Source of the DNA: Acidimicrobiaceae bacterium
Lineage (GTDB): Bacteria > Actinomycetota > Acidimicrobiia > Acidimicrobiales > Palsa-688
Direction: 5' to 3'
DNA length: 6,334 nucleotides
Assembly (NCBI GenBank): GCA_003158835.1
Contig: PMLI01000315.1
Location: 1 to 6,334 of the forward strand
The notes under the pieces are model-generated. The model made no database searches, had not been told where the DNA came from, and saw only the letters and a list, made by a program, of their open reading frames with translations. Positions 1 to 6,334 of the stretch are shown in pieces (position 1 is the first letter of the stretch; every line of letters begins with the position of its first letter). A program made the translations under genes and the position numbers.

Positions 1-24
1 ACCTGATTGCTAGCTTGGGGAGAC

Positions 25-1350
25 ATGGTACGGACAACCGGGAGCCCGGCTGGCGGCGAAGAGACCTCAGGGGCGTCAACGGGCGGGCGGGACCGCCTGG
101 GTTGGTTACGGGAAGCCCGCCTGGGGATGTTCATACATTGGGGGCTGTACTCGATGCCGGCCCGGCACGAATGGGTCAAGCACGCGGAGCGATTGGATGA
201 CGCCGCCTACGACACCTATTTCGAGCATTTCGACCCTGACCTGTTCGACCCTGAGGTGTGGGCGGACCATGCCGCCCGGGCGGGCATGAAGTACGTGGTC
301 ATAACGACCAAGCACCATGAAGGCTTTTGCCTGTGGGACTCAGCCCTCACCGACTACAAGGCCACCAGGGCCCCAGCCGGCCGGGACCTGTTGCGCCCGA
401 TGATAGAGGCCTTCCGGGCCGAAGGGCTGCGCATAGGTCTGTACCACTCGTTGCTGGATTGGCATCACCCGGAGTTCCCGATCGACGGGATGCACCCTCA
501 GCGCGACGACGCCGGGGCGATCGCGGCCGCCAAAGGCCGGGATGTAAGCAAGTACGCCGACTACTTGCACGGTCAGGTCGAGGAACTGCTGACCCAGTTC
601 GGCCGGATCGACTACATGTGGTTTGATTTCTCCTACCGCCAGCGGGTGTGGGGCGGCAAGGGCCGCCAGGACTGGCGCTCCGAGGAGCTCCTGGCCCGGG
701 TCAGGGAGTTGCAACCGGATGTGGTCGTAAACGACCGCCTCGATGTCCCGGGCGACGTCACCACGCCCGAGGAGTACCAGCCCGCCGCCCCCATGGCCGG
801 GGACGACGGTTTGTGGGAGGCATGCCAAACTCTCAACGGCAGCTGGGGCTACGACCGGGACAACCTCAACTGGAAGTCTCCTGACATGATCGTCCGCATG
901 CTCGTCGACGGCGTCTCCAAAGGCGGCAACCTCCTGCTCAATGTGGGGCCCAACGCCCGCGGCCGGCTGGAGCCCCGCGCCGTGCCCGTACTCGAGGCCA
1001 TCGGCGAGTGGATGACGCTGCACGGCCGGTCCATTTACCGGGCCGGCCCGTCGGAATTTGTACCGCCCGCCGACTGCCGCTTCACCCAGCGCGATGACCG
1101 GCTGTACGTCCACCTGTTCGCGTGGCCGCTCGGTCACCTCCATCTCCGGGGCCTGGCCGGGAAGGTCCGGTACGCACAGCTGCTCCACGACGGGTCCGAG
1201 ATCCGCATGCAGGTGATCGACCCGCACGAACAGGCCCAAAACACCAAGCTGGGCGGCGTCGGAGAGGGCACGCTGACCCTGACATTGCCCATCCAGCGTC
1301 CGGCGGTGGCCGTCCCGGTCATCGAGCTGTTCCTGCGCCAAGTCCGATGA
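25..1350 (+). CDS. GH29 alpha-L-fucosidase, probably cytoplasmic
   Basis: This enzyme is predicted to release terminal alpha-L-fucose by the retaining mechanism of family GH29. Seen in the 441-residue product (numbered from the ATG at 25): MFIHWG at 35-40 opening the TIM barrel, KHHEGF at 96-101, MWFDF with the probable nucleophile D201, VNDR at 235-238, TTPEEY with E250 as the likely acid/base (it lines up without gaps with the acid/base region of Thermotoga maritima fucosidase as I recall it), SWGY at 273-276 and GGNLLLNVGP at 300-309. A beta-sandwich-like C-terminal domain follows from about residue 340. Length is normal for bacterial GH29. An in-frame TGA at 4-6 bounds the ORF. I chose ATG 25, preceded by GGGGAG at 17-22, although that spacing is very short; TTG at 7 is the alternative and would add six residues. 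There is no signal peptide. The stop overlaps the next start as ATGA, implying translational coupling. The exact fucosyl linkage cannot be told from sequence. Confidence 0.93.
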   Translation: MVRTTGSPAGGEETSGASTGGRDRLGWLREARLGMFIHWGLYSMPARHEWVKHAERLDDAAYDTYFEHFDPDLFDPEVWADHAARAGMKYVVITTKHHEGFCLWDSALTDYKATRAPAGRDLLRPMIEAFRAEGLRIGLYHSLLDWHHPEFPIDGMHPQRDDAGAIAAAKGRDVSKYADYLHGQVEELLTQFGRIDYMWFDFSYRQRVWGGKGRQDWRSEELLARVRELQPDVVVNDRLDVPGDVTTPEEYQPAAPMAGDDGLWEACQTLNGSWGYDRDNLNWKSPDMIVRMLVDGVSKGGNLLLNVGPNARGRLEPRAVPVLEAIGEWMTLHGRSIYRAGPSEFVPPADCRFTQRDDRLYVHLFAWPLGHLHLRGLAGKVRYAQLLHDGSEIRMQVIDPHEQAQNTKLGGVGEGTLTLTLPIQRPAVAVPVIELFLRQVR

Positions 1351-2510
1351 CGGCGACGCCGATGAAGGTCCAGCACACATTATGGGCAGGGCGGGAATGG
1401 AACGACGAGCTCCCGGCTGACTGCCCCTTCGAGCGCTCCCGGGCCCTTACCTCGCTGCGTTTCACCGGCCGCGCCGCCGCCTACACCGAAGCGGACACCT
1501 GGTACCTGTCGTGGGCCAGCGACGGCCGTTGCTATACGCCGTGGACCGACGGGATGGTCGACAACTTCATGGCAACTTCCAAGGGGCCCATGGCCGTGAC
1601 CGGGGCGGCCGTGATCGAGGGGGACCATCCTTTGGCGCTCGAGGTGGTCCCGCTCGGTGTCTGGCGGGCGCCGGTCGGCCCTTACGGAGGAAGGTACCCG
1701 TGCGGCAGCCTCGTCCATGACGGCGTCTGGTACTACGGGACGTATTGCCTCGACGAAACCGACCGGGGCCTCAACTGGGACGTAATGGGGCCGTTCGTCG
1801 GGTTCTCCGTCTCCCATGACTTGGGCCGGAGATGGGAGGAGCCCCCGTGGACGCCTGCCGGCCCGATATTCGGGGAGCCCGGTAAGCAGGGGCGGAAGGT
1901 CAAGATGGGGGCCCCGCACTTCGTCGATTTTGGCTGCAACATGCGCTGGTCACCGGACGGGCTGGCCTATCTCCTCGGCCACGGTGGGTCGTCGGTCTCG
2001 GCCGAGGTGAGCTGGATATCCGGTGACGAGATCTATCTGGCTCGGGTGCGCCCGGCTCCCGGTACGATCAATTCTCCCGAAAACTACGAGTTTTTTGCCG
2101 GGCACGGGCCCGACGGGCCGGCCCGATGGGCGGCCCGGGTAGGCGACAGCCAGCCTCTGATCAGCTGGCCGGGGCACTGCGGCTGCGTGACCGCCACCTT
2201 CGTCCCGCCCCTGGGCCGGTACCTCATGTGCGTGACCGATGGCTGGCCGACCATCAAGGAGATGACCAGCTACGTCCTCGAGTCGGAGTCGCTGACCGGC
2301 CCCTGGAGCATCGTCAGCTACCTCCGTGATTTCGGGCCGCAGGCCTACTTCCTCAACCTGCCCTCCCGCTTCATCAGCCATGATGGGTTGACCATGTGGC
2401 TCAGCTATTCCGCCAATTTCACGAATGCCGCGTACGGCACGCACTTCCAGCCGGATCCTCCCGGGAGCCGCTACTCGATGTGCCTGCAGGAGCTCACCCT
2501 CCTGCGCTAG
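1347..2510 (+). CDS. Unassigned protein, probable beta-propeller glycoside hydrolase-like
   Basis: I do not recognise a named family. The 387-residue product is rich in W, Y and G. It shows repeated strand-like blocks typical of five-bladed propeller glycosidases (GH43/GH117/DUF4185-like): TWYLSWASDG 51-60, GSLVHDGVWYYGTY 120-133, an Asp-box-like SVSHDLGRRW 154-163, KVKMGAPHFVDFG 184-196, SPDGLAYLLGHG 202-213, SGDEIYLARV 225-234, GHCGCVTATF 276-285, YLMCVTDGWPT 292-302, SLTGPWSIVSYL 315-326 and LTMWLSYSANFT 348-359. I recall similar stretches in unannotated environmental proteins, but no catalytic residues can be assigned. The ATG at 1347 is chosen because it gives the 4-base ATGA overlap with the fucosidase stop; ATG 1362 (residue 6) is an alternative, and extension further upstream would run inside the fucosidase gene. 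No signal peptide is visible. Co-translation with a fucosidase suggests a role on the same fucosylated glycan (inference). It could be a hydrolase, a lyase or only a binding protein. Confidence 0.85.
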   Translation: MTATPMKVQHTLWAGREWNDELPADCPFERSRALTSLRFTGRAAAYTEADTWYLSWASDGRCYTPWTDGMVDNFMATSKGPMAVTGAAVIEGDHPLALEVVPLGVWRAPVGPYGGRYPCGSLVHDGVWYYGTYCLDETDRGLNWDVMGPFVGFSVSHDLGRRWEEPPWTPAGPIFGEPGKQGRKVKMGAPHFVDFGCNMRWSPDGLAYLLGHGGSSVSAEVSWISGDEIYLARVRPAPGTINSPENYEFFAGHGPDGPARWAARVGDSQPLISWPGHCGCVTATFVPPLGRYLMCVTDGWPTIKEMTSYVLESESLTGPWSIVSYLRDFGPQAYFLNLPSRFISHDGLTMWLSYSANFTNAAYGTHFQPDPPGSRYSMCLQELTLLR

Positions 2511-2536
2511 GACCGCCGGCCGGGACGGGGCGGCCG

Positions 2537-5071
2537 TCAGGCGTCACCGTCGTGGCCAGCCGTGGCCATGCGGTCGAGATCCTCGGTCGACCACTCGAGG
2601 AGCGAGACCTCCTCGACCGGCCCGCCGGAGCCGGGCAGGAGAAAGGTCTTTATTTCGCCCGGGGCAAAACTTGACTCGATGGTGCGGCCGAAGAGGGGGA
2701 ACTCCAGCCGGGCGGAGCTGGGCCGGCCGGTCGTCTCGTAGGCGCGCACCACGAAACCATTTCCATCCTCGGCCTGCTTCAAGACGCTCAACACGACGGC
2801 GCCGCTGCCGTCGTCCACGAAACCCTGGGCGGGCGGTAGGGGCCCGGGATGGAAATGCTCGGGTAAGGCCAACGGCCGCTCGTTGAGCTCCTCGGCCAGG
2901 CGCACGACACCCGCCGCGGCGGGGTCGCCCCCGTGGGGCACGAGGGCATAAGTGAACTCCTGGCAACCCTGGTCGAGGTACTCGTAACGGACGCCCGGCT
3001 CGAGCTTGTGGGGATTGTGCCAGGCGTAAACCGGGCTGCGCACCGCGGTCATCCCGATCTCGGATCCGCGCACGTCATAGCCGTACTTGCCGTCGTTGAG
3101 CAGGGCCCATCCCGCAGGCTTGCCCCCGGCCAGCACGCCCGAGATGTCGACCCAGGCCTGGCCGACCTCCTCGCTCCCCTCGTGGGGCCGTTGGAGACGG
3201 CCGTAGGGCACCGAAAATATGGCCGTCGCCTGCGCCAGCGCGCTCGGGAAGCGGAGCTTGAGCACGCGCTGGTGCTCCCGCCAGTCGAGGACGGCGCGCA
3301 CCTCGAGATGGCGCGAGCGGGCGCCCAGCACCAGCCGTTCAACCAGGCGGGAGCTCCCGAAGGCGCTCTCCACCTCGATCACGCTGCGAACCGGCCCTGC
3401 TTCGATGCGGCGCACCGACGTGCAGGCGAAGCGGCCGATCTCCTCGTCGTAGGCGACCAGGTCGTGGCTCCAGGTGTCCGATCTGTCCTCAAGCACTACG
3501 GCGTGGCCCACCGTCCCGGCGGGGACGAGCTCGGCCCCGCCGGCCTTGTCGAAAAGCGACGCCAGCCAGCCCGTGGCCGGATCCACTTCCACCCGGAGAT
3601 GGGTGTTTTCTAGGACCACCTCGCTCGCTTCGGCGACGGCCGCTCCGGCGACGGCCGCTCCGGCGGCGGCGCCGGCCGAGGCGGCGACGGCCGAGGCGGC
3701 GACGTCTTGGGGGCGGAGGCGATAAACGCGGTAGCCGAGTGCCGGGAGGTCGGCGGCCAGGACAACGCGGCGATGGCGCCCGCCCAGGGTGGCCAGCGAA
3801 CGCACCCGCTGGACCGGCACCAGGGTGCCGCTCTCCTCGTCGACGGCGTCGACGTCGGCAATCGACGTGCCTTCCAGCTCGAACTCGACCTCGGAGCGCA
3901 CGGGCCATGGCAGCGGGTTCACGATCACGTACGGTATGGTGCCCGCCTCGGCCGCGATCCCGATGCGGCGGCTTACGGACTGTACGGCCAGGTTGAGGGC
4001 GTCGGCCGCTACGGCGCTGGCATACCCGAACTGGTCGCGGGCGTCCTCATAGGCCGGCGCGATCGCCGTCCCGGCCAAGATGTCGTGGAACTGGTTGAAC
4101 AATACGAGCTTCCAGGCCTGGGCCAGGTCGGCCCCGGGGTAGGCGGGGCCCCCGAGACGCGCCGCTATGGTGCACCAGCGCTCGGCCGCGAGCAGCAAGT
4201 GCTCGGCGCGGCGGTTCCAGCGCTTGACCCCCGAGTGGGCCGAATAGCAACCGACGGCGTGGTGCTGAAGGTCGCCGACGTAGGTCGGGAGGTCGGTCCG
4301 GCCCACCATGGCGTCGAAGTAGCGACCCGGGCCCGATAGCCGCGGGCGTAAGCCGTTGTCGGCCGAGCTGAGCCGCCCGATGCTGTCGAGGTTTTCGCGG
4401 GTGGGACCGCCGCCATGGTTGCCCACGCCGTAGAAGACCATGAGTTGCTCTTCGTGGGCCGGCGCCCGTTCCAGAGCGCGCTCGACGAACGTGTCGAGGG
4501 CGTCGCCGGGGCTCTCGTACCCATAAGGGATGCGGTAGGCGAGCACCCGCGAGCCTTCGGGCGAAGCCCACCAGAACAGCTCCCCGGGCAGCGTTTTCTC
4601 CTTCGGTCCGGGGCGCAGGAACATGTAGGCGTTTATGCCCGCCTTGGAGAGCAGCTGGGGAAAAGTGGCGGCGTGACCGAACGGGTCGACGTTGCAGCCG
4701 ATCGTCGCCACCCGGCCGAAGCGGTCGCGTAAAAAGCGCTGGGAATAGAGCGCCTGGCGCACAAAAGACTCACCGTGGGGCAGGTTGCAGTCCGGTTCGA
4801 CCCACCACCCGCCCACGACGACGAAGCGGCCCTCCCCCACACGACGGGCGATACGCTCGAACAATTCGGGGTCGACGCGTTCGGCCCACTCGAGGTAGGC
4901 GACCGAGTCACAGGTGAATATGAAATCGTCATACTCCTCCATGCGGTCGAGGGCGGAGCGGAACGTGGCCCGCACCTCGTGAAGGCCCTCCTGCCACTGC
5001 CAGAGCCACACGGGATCGATATGGGCGTTGCCGATCATGTACAGGAGGCGTTCGCCCGTCCCTTCGCTCAT
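2537..5071 (-). CDS. GH38 alpha-mannosidase
   Basis: This is a predicted zinc-dependent retaining exo-alpha-mannosidase. In the 844-residue product, NAHIDPVW (15-22) supplies zinc ligands H17 and D19. NVDPFGH (127-133) carries the nucleophile D129. NHGGGPT (218-224) is a conserved active-site loop, and NQFHD (326-330) supplies zinc ligand H329. These match the H90/D92/D204/H471 set of Drosophila Golgi mannosidase II in order. The catalytic barrel covers roughly 8-270 and a helical middle domain roughly 275-375. Beta-sandwich domains follow, interrupted by an Ala-rich linker at 457-483. ATG 5071 is preferred over ATG 5143 because GAGGAAGG lies 8 bases upstream, and the extra 24 residues are basic, atypical, and would reach into the divergent gene's leader. 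There is no signal peptide, so cytoplasmic action on imported oligosaccharides is likely. It converges on the upstream pair with 26 bases between stop codons. Linkage specificity (alpha-1,2, 1,3 or 1,6) is not readable. Confidence 0.95.
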   Translation of the reverse strand: MSEGTGERLLYMIGNAHIDPVWLWQWQEGLHEVRATFRSALDRMEEYDDFIFTCDSVAYLEWAERVDPELFERIARRVGEGRFVVVGGWWVEPDCNLPHGESFVRQALYSQRFLRDRFGRVATIGCNVDPFGHAATFPQLLSKAGINAYMFLRPGPKEKTLPGELFWWASPEGSRVLAYRIPYGYESPGDALDTFVERALERAPAHEEQLMVFYGVGNHGGGPTRENLDSIGRLSSADNGLRPRLSGPGRYFDAMVGRTDLPTYVGDLQHHAVGCYSAHSGVKRWNRRAEHLLLAAERWCTIAARLGGPAYPGADLAQAWKLVLFNQFHDILAGTAIAPAYEDARDQFGYASAVAADALNLAVQSVSRRIGIAAEAGTIPYVIVNPLPWPVRSEVEFELEGTSIADVDAVDEESGTLVPVQRVRSLATLGGRHRRVVLAADLPALGYRVYRLRPQDVAASAVAASAGAAAGAAVAGAAVAEASEVVLENTHLRVEVDPATGWLASLFDKAGGAELVPAGTVGHAVVLEDRSDTWSHDLVAYDEEIGRFACTSVRRIEAGPVRSVIEVESAFGSSRLVERLVLGARSRHLEVRAVLDWREHQRVLKLRFPSALAQATAIFSVPYGRLQRPHEGSEEVGQAWVDISGVLAGGKPAGWALLNDGKYGYDVRGSEIGMTAVRSPVYAWHNPHKLEPGVRYEYLDQGCQEFTYALVPHGGDPAAAGVVRLAEELNERPLALPEHFHPGPLPPAQGFVDDGSGAVVLSVLKQAEDGNGFVVRAYETTGRPSSARLEFPLFGRTIESSFAPGEIKTFLLPGSGGPVEEVSLLEWSTEDLDRMATAGHDGDA
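3631..3703 (-). repeat. Two adjacent 15-bp tandem duplications coding an Ala-rich linker
   Basis: Inside the GH38 gene two different 15-base units are each exactly doubled. One is at 3632-3646 and 3647-3661, coding GAAVA twice (residues 471-480). The other is at 3674-3688 and 3689-3703, coding VAASA twice (residues 457-466). Together they build a roughly 27-residue Ala/Gly/Ser linker between C-terminal beta domains. All copies are in frame, so the protein stays intact. Replication slippage is the simplest origin. Confidence 0.9.
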
Positions 5072-5145
5072 CAGTACCACCTTCCTCGTGTGAGCGCCCG
5101 CCCGCGCCGGGTACGGCCGCGCCCTAATGTACTTGGGGGTCATCG
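5072..5145. promoter_or_regulatory. Divergent intergenic region between the mannosidase and the GH36-like remnant
   Basis: These 74 bases separate two divergent start codons and must hold the mannosidase leader, and probably promoters for both directions unless promoters lie inside the genes. CTAATGTAC (5124-5132) offers a loose -10-like element on either strand (TAATGT forward, TACATT reverse), but no good -35 match sits at the right distance. GGGGG at 5135-5139 lies 6 bases before the ATG at 5146 and is the likely ribosome site of the remnant. No clear operator palindrome is visible. The promoter assignment is inference from layout. Confidence 0.4.
5080..5087 (-). promoter_or_regulatory. 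Ribosome binding site fixing the GH38 start
   Basis: On the minus strand GAGGAAGG lies 8 bases before the ATG at 5071. It is the best Shine-Dalgarno match near this gene and is the reason the start is placed here rather than at 5143. Confidence 0.75.
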
Positions 5146-5599
5146 ATGAGCACCAACAACGCCGAGTTCGGGATGCGGGACCGTTGGTGCCAGGGCACCG
5201 GCCTGACAGCCGGCCTGACCCTCGGGCGCCCCGCTACTCCGGTCAGCTTGGAACTCGAAGGCGGCGAGCGCCCCTTATGGGCGGTGCGGGAATGGGACGG
5301 CGACCGGGAGCAGGGATATGTGGTGCTGGGGCTCGGCCGGACCGGCGGCTCGGTCGGGGATCTCGAGCTCGTCACGGACTGCAGGCTGGCAGACGATTTC
5401 GCCGTGGTGGAGTGGACGCCGTGGCTCGTGAACAAGGGCGACGCCGCCGGGGAGCCGACGGGACCAAGCCTGTCGCAGATCGGGCCCACGGGGCGGGGAT
5501 GCCGGTGGAGGTCGACGCTGAACAGGTCAGGTCAGTGCTGGCGGAATGCATCAGCCTGCGCCCATATTTCCTGGGGGACTTCTACCCGCTGACCAAGTA

Positions 5600-5628
5600 T
5601 ACGCCAGCCACGGTGCGTGGCTGGCGTA
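5600..5628. repeat. Perfect inverted repeat, 13-bp stem with 3-base loop
   Basis: TACGCCAGCCACG (5600-5612) and CGTGGCTGGCGTA (5616-5628) are exact reverse complements around the loop GTG. The right arm codes the conserved AWLAY of the GH36-like remnant; the left arm sits where the frame is lost. No T-run follows, so it is not a typical intrinsic terminator. Confidence 0.95.
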
Positions 5629-5725
5629 CCAGTTCCACCGGCCCGAGGTGGGAGGCGGCCTGGTCGTCGATTGCGAGGAGCGGCCCGGCGTGCGGGTGGT
5701 CAAATACGCTGTGAAAGCGACAAGT

Positions 5726-5730
5726 GGAGG
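5726..5730 (+). promoter_or_regulatory. Ribosome binding site for the GTG start at 5736
   Basis: GGAGG lies 5 bases before GTG 5736, inside the last codons of the remnant gene. It decides the start of the last gene, whose frame has no ATG near its beginning, and implies translation coupled to the upstream reading frame when that gene was intact. Confidence 0.8.
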
Positions 5731-5735
5731 CGACC

Positions 5736-6334
5736 GTGAGTGAAGACCAGCGGATTTTCGGCATCGGCGAGCCGGGAGGTGGGCCTAACCAGTTCGGTCC
5801 CGACTGGGGTCAGGCCGAACCGCCGGTGCGAAGTTTCCGGACCGGTGCAGACCAGGCCGCCGTGGCGTGGCCCGCTTTTCAACCCGGGCCCCTCGACGCG
5901 TACCACGGGTGGCGGTCCCACCGCATCGACGTCGAGTTCGAAATCCCTGCTCACCAGTCCGGCCGTGGCTCCCCCGCGCCAGCTTACGAATTGCGGCTGG
6001 CTTTTTTTTCCAGCCATGGCCCCTGCCCGGATATCGAAATAGGCATCGGAGGCCACCTGGGGACGTTCCGTCCCCAGGTCTTGCGCCCAGACCGCTCCGA
6101 AGTGTTCAGGCAGTCACCCATCGCCGGGCACGTCAAACTCGGCGTACGGCTCCCGGCCGCCTGGTTCGCAGACGGCACCAACCTGATTTCCGTTGCCACC
6201 GTACTGGGCGACGACCACCGGCACGGCCAGGACCGCCACGACGGACGGCCCACGTCGGACGAGGCGGGCCACCCCTTCTACGGCTCCTGGTTCGGCAGCG
6301 GCATCAGTTGGGACAGCGTCGTCCTCCGGGCTGC
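5736..6334 (+). CDS. Polysaccharide lyase family 4-type carbohydrate-binding domain protein (3' end outside window)
   Basis: Only the first 199 residues are in the window, and the frame stays open to the last base. The sequence fits the beta-sandwich binding domain known from rhamnogalacturonan lyases (PL4 domain III, CBM-like) and from proteins annotated as polysaccharide lyase family. FGIGEPGGGPNQF (8-20) resembles the domain's opening IG..DG...EF, and WPAFQPGPLDAYHGWRSH (45-62) resembles its WPY.QPGP.DA..G...H block. Strands IDVEFEI (64-70) and AYELRLAF (83-90) follow, then LPAAWFADGTNLISV (139-153) and SWDSVVLRA (191-199), where relatives have a GEN.ITL block and a final D..L strand. There is no signal peptide. 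The GTG start is set by GGAGG 5 bases upstream; it overlaps the preceding stop by 8 bases. Whether a lyase, hydrolase or other catalytic domain follows cannot be seen, so catalytic activity is not claimed. Confidence 0.75.
   Translation, partial: MSEDQRIFGIGEPGGGPNQFGPDWGQAEPPVRSFRTGADQAAVAWPAFQPGPLDAYHGWRSHRIDVEFEIPAHQSGRGSPAPAYELRLAFFSSHGPCPDIEIGIGGHLGTFRPQVLRPDRSEVFRQSPIAGHVKLGVRLPAAWFADGTNLISVATVLGDDHRHGQDRHDGRPTSDEAGHPFYGSWFGSGISWDSVVLRA
5995..6015. repeat. Small inverted repeat with an eight-T loop inside the last gene
   Basis: GGCTGG (5995-6000) and CCAGCC (6010-6015) are reverse complements enclosing C plus eight T. The run encodes Ala-Phe-Phe-Ser, and the reading frame is consistent with the domain on both sides, so no frameshift is indicated. 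The T-run is in the loop rather than after the stem, so this is not an intrinsic terminator on either strand. Confidence 0.6.

Larger units (their letters stand above)
5146..5743 (+). pseudogene. GH36-like alpha-galactosidase remnant, catalytic core missing and frame broken twice
   Basis: The 598 bases carry both ends of what looks like a GH36-type protein. First segment, frame of ATG 5146: residues 1 to about 112 form the N-terminal beta domain, with LADDFAVVEWTPWLVNKG at 81-98 resembling the family's ADFPAVEW...F.N.G block. The coding signal then moves to another frame at about 5460-5485 and runs to about 5605, with LRPYFLGDFYPLTKY (5556-5600), the conserved stretch after the catalytic barrel. 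It shifts again near 5600-5615 to AWLAYQFHRPE (5615-5647) and ends at TGA 5741-5743. Both shifts are -1 in register. Relatives are about 700 residues, so some 450-500 residues including all catalytic acids are absent. The tail after GGGLVV also looks shortened. The family call rests on remembered motifs. A mis-assembly is possible, but the 8-base overlap with the next gene suggests the 3' end is genuine. Confidence 0.72.

Noticed and set aside
1122..1346. N-terminal extension of the propeller-like protein
   Set aside because: It is an Arg/Pro-rich out-of-frame reading of the fucosidase gene; the ATG at 1347 in the ATGA overlap is the natural start.
340..1380. 346-codon open frame antisense to the fucosidase
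   Set aside because: It mirrors a gene with complete GH29 motifs, shows no domain pattern, and long antisense frames are expected at this GC content.
2511..2538. Possible bidirectional terminator between the convergent genes
   Set aside because: GACCGCCG can pair with CGGCCGTC with one mismatch, but the loop is 12 bases and there is no T tract on either strand, so support is too weak.
2933..3613. 226-codon forward frame inside the GH38 gene
   Set aside because: It lies wholly opposite a well-supported coding sequence, and its product has no recognisable motif.
3707..4339. 210-codon forward frame inside the GH38 gene
   Set aside because: Same reason: a shadow of the mannosidase codons, with no independent signal or ribosome site.
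5072..5143. Extended mannosidase start at ATG 5143
   Set aside because: It would add 24 atypical basic residues, reach to within 3 bases of the divergent start, and ignore the strong ribosome site at 5080-5087. The ATG arises from the small palindrome CATCGATG at 5141-5148.
5585..5628. Programmed -1 frameshift site with a stimulatory hairpin
   Set aside because: The hairpin is present and the shift is -1, but no slippery heptamer precedes it, and the gene lacks its catalytic core, so recoding would not restore an enzyme.

Overview
The window is GC-rich throughout and densely coding, with short intergenic gaps, a GTG start, an ATGA gene overlap and clear Shine-Dalgarno sequences. This suggests a high-GC bacterium such as a soil actinobacterium or a Chloroflexota member. 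No rRNA or taxonomic marker gene is present, so the lineage cannot be fixed. There is no transposase, integrase, tRNA, CRISPR array or phage gene.

Layout. On the + strand, a GH29 alpha-L-fucosidase (25-1350) overlaps by 4 bases a 387-residue protein of unassigned function that looks like a beta-propeller glycosidase (1347-2510). A GH38 alpha-mannosidase converges on them from the - strand (5071-2537). Its 5' end faces, across a 74-base gap, the start of a broken + strand gene (5146-5743). That gene keeps the two ends of a GH36-like alpha-galactosidase but lacks the catalytic middle and changes frame twice. The last + strand gene (from the GTG at 5736 to beyond the window) overlaps the remnant by 8 bases. 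It begins with a polysaccharide-lyase-family-4-type carbohydrate-binding domain.

How the genes fit together. This is a carbohydrate-degradation locus. Fucose- and mannose-releasing exo-glycosidases lie beside a former galactosidase-like gene and a lyase-type binding module, which points to a branched plant or microbial heteroglycan. None of the intact proteins has a recognisable signal peptide, so the likely scheme is uptake of oligosaccharides by a transporter encoded elsewhere, followed by trimming in the cytoplasm.

The points most worth a second look are three. First, the gutted GH36-like gene. Second, a perfect 13-bp-stem palindrome (5600-5628) exactly where that gene loses frame for the second time. 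Third, the unassigned propeller protein that is translationally coupled to the fucosidase. I see no convincing evidence of a wholly new multi-gene system.
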